Part shown: positions 59,084-64,000 of the stretch, in pieces
Layout: each line of letters starts with the position of its first letter
Numbering within the stretch: the stretch's first letter is position 1
DNA from: Cellulomonas sp. KH9
GTDB taxonomy: Bacteria; Actinomycetota; Actinomycetes; Actinomycetales; Cellulomonadaceae
NCBI RefSeq assembly: GCF_900114185.1
Contig: NZ_FOSE01000004.1
Span: 124,001-188,000, forward strand
DNA: 64,000 nucleotides
Direction of reading: 5' to 3'
Notes under the pieces: model-generated
Seen by the model: the letters and a program-made list of their open reading frames with translations, nothing else
Told to the model about the DNA's origin: nothing
The model's database searches: none
Translations under genes and position numbers: made by a program

Positions 59084-59818
59084 TCAGCCCGCGACGAGCG
59101 CCGCGTCCAGCAGACCGAGCACCACGACGGCGGACCGCTCGGCCGCGTCGTCGACGTGGGCGTCGAAGTCGACCCCGGCGATGGGACCGCACAGGTCGGA
59201 GATGCCGCGGACGGACAGGAACGGCACCCCCGTGAGGTGCGCCGTGTGGGCGAGGGCCGTGGACTCCATGTCGCACGCCAGCGCGTCGGGGAAGGCGTGG
59301 CGCAGCGGGACGACGCGCTCGGCGTCCACGAACACGTCGCTCGACAGGATGGTGCCGGTGCGGACCGTCAGGCCGTCCGCGGGGACACCGGCGGCCGCGG
59401 CGAGCAGTCCCGGGTCCGCGTCGAAACGCTCCGGCATGCCGGGCACCTGCCCCAGCGCGTAGCCGAACACGCGGGCGTCGGCCGCCCCGTAGACGGTCGT
59501 GGCGCCGACCACGACGTCGCCGACGCGCACGTCGAGGCCCATGCCCCCGGCCGAGCCCGCGCTGAGCAGGATGCGCGCACCCGACCCGTGCAGGGCGAGC
59601 GTCGCGGCCGAGGCGGCGTTGACCAGGCCGATGCCGCAGGTCACGAGCATCACCCGCGGACCGCCGAGATCCAGCACGCGTCGCCGCGCGCCCGCGACCT
59701 CCACCTCGTCGCCGACCGCGGTCGCCCGCTCGAGGAAGGGGGAGGCCTCCACGCCCATCGCGGTGACGACGACCGCGTCGACGCGCGCGCCGGGCGCGGC
59801 CGAGAGGCCGGCGCTCAC
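59084..59818 (-). CDS. pfs: 5'-methylthioadenosine/S-adenosylhomocysteine nucleosidase family protein
   Basis: Cleaves SAH to S-ribosylhomocysteine and adenine, the step before LuxS. The 244 residues have the purine-nucleosidase fold: VVTAMGVEASPFLERAT, GIGLVNAASAATLAL, SAGSAGGMGLDVRVGDVVVG, and the ribose/catalytic segment ALACDMESTALAHTAHL followed by VRGISDLCG with catalytic Asp. GTG 59818 overlaps the luxS stop (GTGA), so the two enzymes are translationally coupled. A futalosine-hydrolase assignment is less likely given luxS. Confidence 0.88.
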   Translation of the reverse strand: MSAGLSAAPGARVDAVVVTAMGVEASPFLERATAVGDEVEVAGARRRVLDLGGPRVMLVTCGIGLVNAASAATLALHGSGARILLSAGSAGGMGLDVRVGDVVVGATTVYGAADARVFGYALGQVPGMPERFDADPGLLAAAAGVPADGLTVRTGTILSSDVFVDAERVVPLRHAFPDALACDMESTALAHTAHLTGVPFLSVRGISDLCGPIAGVDFDAHVDDAAERSAVVVLGLLDAALVAG

Positions 59819-60282
59819 GCGGTCACCGTGCTCCACGCGTCGCGCTCCGCGAGGAACGCGCGGGCGACGTCCTGCGCGCCGGTCAGGGTGTGGTGCGCGC
59901 CCCAGCCGCACTGCACCTCGTTGGCTGCGGGGACCTCGGTCGCGTGCAGCACGTCCTCGAGGGTCGCGGCGACCAGGTCCTGCACCTCCTGGTCCGTCCA
60001 CCGGCCCTCGAGCATGAGGTAGAAGCCGGTCTGGCAGCCCATGGGGGAGAAGTCGAGGACCCGGTCCGAGTGGTTGCGCGAGTGCTCGGCGAACAGGTGC
60101 TCGAGCGAGTGCACGGCGTCCATCTCGAGGTGCGCCACGTTGGGCTGCGTGAACCGCACGTCGAACTTGGACAGGACGTCCCCGTGGGGGAGCTCCTTGA
60201 GGTCCGCGAGCCGGATGTACGGCGCGACGACGGTGCGGTGGTCCAGGTTGAACGACTCGACGTTCATGCGCGGTGTGTCCAC
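59815..60282 (-). CDS. luxS: S-ribosylhomocysteine lyase LuxS
   Basis: Converts S-ribosylhomocysteine to homocysteine and DPD, the AI-2 precursor. About 155 residues. The metal site is HSLEHLFAEH with a third ligand in CGWGAHH; catalytic Cys in SPMGCQTGFYLM; N-terminus VESFNLDHRTVVAPYIRLAD is diagnostic. All active-site residues are present. Possible starts are GTG 60300, GTG 60282 and ATG 60267, none with a clear Shine-Dalgarno sequence. LuxS is uncommon in actinobacteria outside some groups, where SahH is often used. Confidence 0.93.
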   Translation of the reverse strand: MDTPRMNVESFNLDHRTVVAPYIRLADLKELPHGDVLSKFDVRFTQPNVAHLEMDAVHSLEHLFAEHSRNHSDRVLDFSPMGCQTGFYLMLEGRWTDQEVQDLVAATLEDVLHATEVPAANEVQCGWGAHHTLTGAQDVARAFLAERDAWSTVTA

Positions 60283-60341
60283 ACCACCAGTGTGCGGCAC
60301 CGCGGGCGCGCCCGGGCGGCGCGTCCGCGGAGCGGGAGCGC

Positions 60342-61226
60342 TCAGCGCGAGCGCAGCTCGACGAGCACCCGCGGGAGCTCCGCCAGCAGCTCGCTCGCCA
60401 GGTACCCGTGCGGCCCGACGGCCGCGGCCAGCCGGTCACCGGCGACGCCGTGCGCGGCGACCCCGAAGCACGCGGCCTGCGCGGGCGACGCACCGCGCGC
60501 GAGCAGCCCGCCCACGGCGCCGGCCAGCACGTCGCCGCTGCCGGACGTGCCCAGACCCGAGTAGCCCGTCGACGAGTGCCAGCGGCGGCCGCGGGGCTCG
60601 GCGACGACGCCCGCGCACGCCACGACCACGTCGTACGCGTCCGCGAGACGCGCGGCCACCGGCACGTCGGCGTCGTCGCGACCCTCGTCGGCCGTGTCCG
60701 CGTCCTCCCCGAGCAGTCGCCCGGCCTCGGCGGTGTTGGGGGTGAGCACGGTCCGGCCGTGCAGCGCGCCGTGCAGGTCCTGCGCGTCGCGCAGCACGCC
60801 CAGCGCGAACGCGTCCAGCACCAGGGACGTCGTGCCAGGGACCGCGGCGACCACGGCACGCAGCAGCGCGAGGGTCCCGTCGGGCTCGTCCAGGCCCGGA
60901 CCGACGACGACGACGTCGGCGCGCTGCAGCTCGCCGTCGAGCTCGTCGCCCGGGCCGGTGACCGACCCGGTGGGTCCCTCGGGCAGCCCCACGACCCCGG
61001 CCTCCGGGACCGCCACGGCCAGCGGCCCGGCCACGGACGCCGCGACGCCCAGCGACAGCCGCCCGGCGCCGACCCGCAGCGCGGCCACGCCGGCGAGCAG
61101 CACGGCGCCCGGGGTGGCGCGCGCGCCGCCGAGCACGAGCACGCCGCCGCGCGCGTCCTTGCCGCCCGTCGGCTCGGGCAGGGGGTGCTCCCGCAGCAGG
61201 GCGGGGGTCAGCACGAGGTCATCCAC
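60342..61226 (-). CDS. nnrD: ADP-dependent NAD(P)H-hydrate dehydratase
   Basis: Repairs damaged NADHX/NADPHX. The 294 residues correspond to the C-terminal dehydratase domain only (YjeF_C, ribokinase-like): GKDARGGVLVLGGARATPGA, VVVGPGLDEPDG, LTPNTAEAGRLLG and the anion-hole motif GTSGSGDVLAGAVGGLLARG. The epimerase half (YjeF_N) is not fused and not in the window. GTG 61226 overlaps the phosphatase gene by 8 bp. Confidence 0.92.
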   Translation of the reverse strand: MDDLVLTPALLREHPLPEPTGGKDARGGVLVLGGARATPGAVLLAGVAALRVGAGRLSLGVAASVAGPLAVAVPEAGVVGLPEGPTGSVTGPGDELDGELQRADVVVVGPGLDEPDGTLALLRAVVAAVPGTTSLVLDAFALGVLRDAQDLHGALHGRTVLTPNTAEAGRLLGEDADTADEGRDDADVPVAARLADAYDVVVACAGVVAEPRGRRWHSSTGYSGLGTSGSGDVLAGAVGGLLARGASPAQAACFGVAAHGVAGDRLAAAVGPHGYLASELLAELPRVLVELRSR

Positions 61227-61965
61227 CGGTGTCCGCCGTCCCTTCGTGCTCCGTGATCGCCGCGTCCATCTCCGCGAGGTGCTCGACGTCGTCGAACGCC
61301 GTCAGCCGCCACACGTCGTCGGCCCGCTCCAGGTGCGTCAGCGACGCGTTGCGCACGCTGCGCTCGCGGATGACGGCCATCAGCTCGTCCTCGGTCAGCT
61401 CCTCCAGGACGTACCGCAGGAGCATGACGACCGCGTCGTGCACCACGACGAGGACCCGCCGCCCGGCGTCCCGCGGCTGCAGGTCCCCGAGGGCGGACCG
61501 CACGCGCAGCGCGACGTCCGCCCAGGACTCGCCGCCCGGCGGGCGGTGGTACATCTTGCCGAGGTGGCGCCGGCGCTCGGCCTCCTCCGGGTGCAGCTCC
61601 TGCACGCCGCGCCACGTGAGGCGGTCGAGCACGCCCAGCTCACGGTCGCGCAGCCGCTCGTCGAGACGGACCGGGAGGTCGAGCCCTGCCGCCTCCATCG
61701 CCAGCTCCGCGGTCTGCCGGGCGCGCAGGTACGGCGAGCACCACACGACCTCGGGCCGCTCGTCGGCCGGCACGTCGGCCAGCCACACGCCGAGCGCCCG
61801 CGCCTGCTCGCGGCCACGCTCCGACAGCGGTGTGTCGGCGTCGCGCGTCGCCACGTCCACCCGCAGGGCGCCCTCGCGGTCGGCCCGCGTGGCCGCGATG
61901 TTGCCGACGCTCTCGCCGTGGCGGACCAGCACGAGGCGGGTGGGCACCGCGACCGGGACCGTCAC
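61219..61965 (-). CDS. Histidine phosphatase family (phosphoglycerate-mutase-like) protein
   Basis: A 248-residue enzyme with the RHG motif RLVLVRHGESVGNIAATRAD, the arginine in VWCSPYLRARQTAELA and the second His in VLVVVHDAVVMLLRYVL. The usual Gly after the second His is Asp here. A phosphomonoesterase on a small phosphate ester is expected. GTG 61965 overlaps the preceding membrane-protein gene (GTGA), and the 3' end overlaps nnrD, so the three form one operon. Confidence 0.88.
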   Translation of the reverse strand: MTVPVAVPTRLVLVRHGESVGNIAATRADREGALRVDVATRDADTPLSERGREQARALGVWLADVPADERPEVVWCSPYLRARQTAELAMEAAGLDLPVRLDERLRDRELGVLDRLTWRGVQELHPEEAERRRHLGKMYHRPPGGESWADVALRVRSALGDLQPRDAGRRVLVVVHDAVVMLLRYVLEELTEDELMAVIRERSVRNASLTHLERADDVWRLTAFDDVEHLAEMDAAITEHEGTADTGG

Positions 61966-62201
61966 CGGCCGTCGCGCTCCTCGATCGCGGGCAGGATCGT
62001 CGTCGGGATCGCGAAGGCCAGGCCGAACGCGAGGATGCCCGCCGTCACGAGCCACGGCCCGGTGGTCGCGTCACCCTCGAACCCGAGCGTGAGCAGAGCG
62101 AACGAGCCGATGAACAGCAGGAGGCACAGCAGCCCGGTCGCCGCGCGCGACGGGGCCTCCGGGGGTGCGTCGGTCGGGCGGGCGGTGTCGTCGTGCGGCA
62201 T
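61962..62201 (-). CDS. Small two-helix membrane protein
   Basis: A 79-residue protein: a polar N-terminus with PRPTDAPPEAPS-like composition, helix 1 at about 25-44 (GLLCLLLFIGSFALLTLGF), a short loop, helix 2 at about 52-72 and an EERDGR end. ATG 62201 has an AGGAGGAG site 4 bases upstream. First gene of the phosphatase-nnrD operon. Function unknown. Confidence 0.72.
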   Translation of the reverse strand: MPHDDTARPTDAPPEAPSRAATGLLCLLLFIGSFALLTLGFEGDATTGPWLVTAGILAFGLAFAIPTTILPAIEERDGR

Positions 62202-62279
62202 GGCTCCTCCTGCGGTCGGACGCGGTGAACGGCCAGTATCCCCGGGCCGACGCACCGGGGCACGTTCGTCCACGGCGCG

Positions 62280-63206
62280 TCAGCGCATCGGCAGCGCGCG
62301 CGGCGCGCGGGGCCCGTACGCCGGCATCCGCCCCAGGTGGGCGAGCTGCAGCAGGACCAGGACCCGCTGGCGGTGACCCTGCCAGGGGGCAAGCAGGTGC
62401 AGCATCCCCGCGTCGTCGACCCGCCGCCCGGTGAGGGCCCAGCCGACCAGGTGCGGCAGGTGGGCGTCGCCCTCCGGCACGGCGTCGGGGTCGCCCAGGG
62501 CGCGGGACGTCACCTCCGCCGTCGTCCACGGGCCGATCCCGGGCACCGTCCGCAGGCGTCGCGCGAGCTCGGGCGGGTCGAGGTCGGCCCGCATCGCGTG
62601 CGCGACCGCGGCGGCCCGGCGCACGGTGTCGGAGCGCTGCGCGTCGACCCCGGCGCGGCGCCACTCCCACACCGGCAGGGTCCGCCACACGGCAGGCGGC
62701 GGCGCCACCCGCAGGCCGGACGGTGCGGGACCGGGTGCCGGCGACCCGTGCCGCGCGACGAGCCGCCGCCACGACGCCTGCGCGTCGATCCCGACGACGC
62801 GCTGCTCCAGCACGGCCGTCACGACCGCCGACCACACGTCGCCGCTGCGGGCGAGCCGGAGTCCGGCGTGCGTGCGGTGGGCGCGTGCGACCACCGGGTG
62901 CAGGCCGGCGGCGAACCCCGTCGGGTCGTCGAGCAGGCCGAGCAGGGCGGGCGCCTCGGCGAGCAGGGCGGACGCGCCCGGGCCCCAGGCGTCGGCCCGC
63001 ACACCGCCGGGCACCGGGCACAGCCGCAGGGTCGCCGTCCCCGGGCCGCGCCGCGTCGCGTGCCACACGGCGCCCGGCGTCGTCGCCCACGTCGGGTCGC
63101 CCGCCCCGCGCCGCAGCCGCCCGAGCGTGCGGCGCACGTCCAGGCCCGGTGGGCAGGCCACGACGACGTGGGTGTCGCCCGTGGCGAGGCTCGGGCCCGT
63201 GGTCAC
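62280..63206 (-). CDS. DNA-3-methyladenine glycosylase 2 family (AlkA-like) protein
   Basis: Base-excision repair glycosylase of 308 residues. An N-terminal beta domain (about 1-110) precedes the helical core with SAVVTAVLEQRVVGIDAQAS. The helix-hairpin-helix and Asp motif LRTVPGIGPWTTAEVTSRAL leads to DAVPEGDAHLPHLVGWALTG with the catalytic Asp. C-terminus PWQGHRQRVLVLLQLAHLGR is typical of the family. GTG 63206 was chosen to begin VTTGPSLATGD. It acts alone; no ada-like partner is adjacent. Confidence 0.88.
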   Translation of the reverse strand: MTTGPSLATGDTHVVVACPPGLDVRRTLGRLRRGAGDPTWATTPGAVWHATRRGPGTATLRLCPVPGGVRADAWGPGASALLAEAPALLGLLDDPTGFAAGLHPVVARAHRTHAGLRLARSGDVWSAVVTAVLEQRVVGIDAQASWRRLVARHGSPAPGPAPSGLRVAPPPAVWRTLPVWEWRRAGVDAQRSDTVRRAAAVAHAMRADLDPPELARRLRTVPGIGPWTTAEVTSRALGDPDAVPEGDAHLPHLVGWALTGRRVDDAGMLHLLAPWQGHRQRVLVLLQLAHLGRMPAYGPRAPRALPMR

Positions 63207-63334
63207 GTCCCCAGGATGCACCCGGGCGGCCGGCTCCCCGGTCGCTCCGGGCACCGCGGGGAGGCCGAGCTGCGGCACCGGGCCGGGGACACCGGCGGCG
63301 CCGGACCGCGCCGGCGGCGCTGACGGTGCCGGGA

Positions 63335-63721
63335 TCAGCCCGCCACCGTCAGCGCCGCCAGGACGATCTCGTTGCCGTCGGGGTCCCGGACGTGCGCGTA
63401 CCGTCCGTCGGCGTCCTGCGTGGTGAGGTGGGCCGGGGCGCCGAGCGCGGCGCAGCGCGCGGTCGTCGCGTCGAGCTCGTCCGGGTCCAGGTAGAGGACG
63501 AGGAACGGTCCGGCGCCCGCCTGGCGGCCCACCGGGTCGCCCGGTGCGGCGGGACGCAGCCACAGCCCGGCGTCGGTCAGCCCGCCGGGCCCGACGTGCA
63601 GCAGCGGGTAGTCGCCGAACCGGCCCTCGAAGAGCGTGCGGAACCCGAAGGCGTCGCGGTAGAAGGCGGCGGTGGCGGCGAGGTCCGGCGTCACGAGCGC
63701 GGCACGTCCGAGCGTGATCAT
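63335..63721 (-). CDS. VOC (glyoxalase/dioxygenase superfamily) protein
   Basis: A 128-residue single VOC module: ALVTPDLAATAAFYRDAFGF at the start, LVLYLDPDELDATTARCAAL in the middle and the strand AHVRDPDGNEIVLAAL at the end, with the Glu typical of a metal ligand. Function could be a metalloenzyme or a ligand-binding resistance protein. ATG 63721 follows TACGGT by 7 bases. Confidence 0.88.
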   Translation of the reverse strand: MITLGRAALVTPDLAATAAFYRDAFGFRTLFEGRFGDYPLLHVGPGGLTDAGLWLRPAAPGDPVGRQAGAGPFLVLYLDPDELDATTARCAALGAPAHLTTQDADGRYAHVRDPDGNEIVLAALTVAG

Positions 63722-63728
63722 GCCGGCG

Positions 63729-63734
63729 ACCGTA
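63729..63734 (-). promoter_or_regulatory. Candidate -10 element of a leaderless VOC gene transcript
   Basis: TACGGT on the minus strand, then 7 bases, then ATG 63721; no Shine-Dalgarno sequence. Same layout as other leaderless candidates here. Confidence 0.45.
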
Positions 63735-63821
63735 GCCCTCACCACCGACGACGGTGGCCGCGCCGCACGCGGAGGCCCGCTGCGGGTGCCGGATGTCGGT
63801 GGCGTGGGGCACACTCACCCG

Positions 63822-64000
63822 ATGGACGGGCGACGGGGGTCTCAGGGCCGCCTCGACGTGCACGCCGAGGGCCCCGTGCTGCGGGTCGTGCTGGTGGGGG
63901 CCGTCGACCTGGTGGTGCGGGAGCGTGACGCCCCGGCGCTGTGGCGCGCGCTGGAGGCACCGGCGGTCCGCGACGTGGAGGTCGACGCGTCGGGCGTGAC
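63822..64000 (+). CDS. STAS-domain (anti-sigma factor antagonist-like) protein, partial
   Basis: The first 59 codons of a gene that runs off the window. LDVHAEGPVLRVVLVGAVDL followed by VVRERDAPALWRALEA and VRDVEVDASGV matches the beta-alpha-beta start of STAS domains of the SpoIIAA/RsbV type; the phospho-site Ser would follow the DASGV strand just beyond the end. Role in sigma-factor partner switching is inferred. Confidence 0.72.
   Translation, partial: MDGRRGSQGRLDVHAEGPVLRVVLVGAVDLVVRERDAPALWRALEAPAVRDVEVDASGV

Noticed and set aside
60337..60346. GAGCGCTC upstream of luxS as a second CelR-type operator
   Set aside because: The symmetrical core is only 8 bp; the flanks do not match GGGAGCGCTCCC and it overlaps the end of nnrD.
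1..64000. CRISPR arrays, insertion sequences, integrases or phage genes
   Set aside because: No regularly spaced repeats of 25-40 bp, no transposase or integrase motifs, and composition is uniform along the window.

Overview
The window is very GC-rich chromosomal DNA with dense genes, many GTG starts and many ATGA/GTGA overlaps. It looks like a cellulolytic high-GC actinobacterium close to Cellulomonas (order Micrococcales). That placement rests on the overall protein style, the tmRNA tag ADSKRTDFALAA, secreted and intracellular arabinan/xylan-type glycosidases, a perfect CelR/CebR-type operator core and a DUF6480 protein. I ran no database search, so it is inference. No insertion sequence, prophage, CRISPR array, rRNA or ordinary tRNA gene was seen.

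Layout, 0-24 kb: the end of a CBS-domain protein, a VanY-like peptidase and an aldose epimerase, then a decayed gene remnant and a Tad/Flp-type pilus locus (2.9-7.6 kb; ATPase, two membrane platform proteins, a pilin-like peptide, three TadE/TadG-like pseudopilins). Next come a universal stress protein, prfB, the division block ftsE-ftsX-M23 hydrolase, smpB, a DUF2207 protein, a RecQ-type helicase, small membrane proteins, a YwiC-like protein, an LigC-type ATP-dependent ligase, the tmRNA gene ssrA with a terminator, and a flavoprotein apparently preceded by a 12-codon leader ORF.

24.5-30.8 kb holds the most unusual unit: six genes, every junction a 4-bp overlap. They encode a response-regulator receiver fused to a PIG-L/LmbE deacetylase, an ATP-grasp ligase, a PHP-domain hydrolase, a PgaC/NodC-like membrane glycosyltransferase, a one-helix microprotein and a PAS-containing membrane histidine kinase. 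The unit has no DNA-binding regulator. The simplest reading is a phosphorelay that acts directly on an enzyme modifying an amino sugar or a surface glycan.

31-41 kb is carbohydrate use: a secreted CBM13-GH43 enzyme with a LacI-type operator, a short-chain dehydrogenase behind a CelR-type operator, and an arabinoside operon (solute-binding lipoprotein, two permeases, GH127 beta-L-arabinofuranosidase) divergent from its LacI-type repressor. 41-49 kb holds an ArsR/SRPBCC pair with a clear operator, the rRNA methyltransferase RlmC, hydrolases, an NYN-domain protein, acylphosphatase and a ThrE-like exporter with an odd N-terminal extension. 49-64 kb holds an ABC exporter with a LolA/RseB-like protein next to a divergent two-component system, two hydrolases, a DHA2 drug exporter, an overlapping luxS-pfs pair (AI-2 and SAH recycling), NnrD, a histidine phosphatase, an AlkA-like glycosylase, a VOC protein and the start of a STAS protein.

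A window-wide regulatory theme is a TANNNT hexamer 6-8 bases before the start codon with no Shine-Dalgarno sequence, which predicts many leaderless mRNAs.
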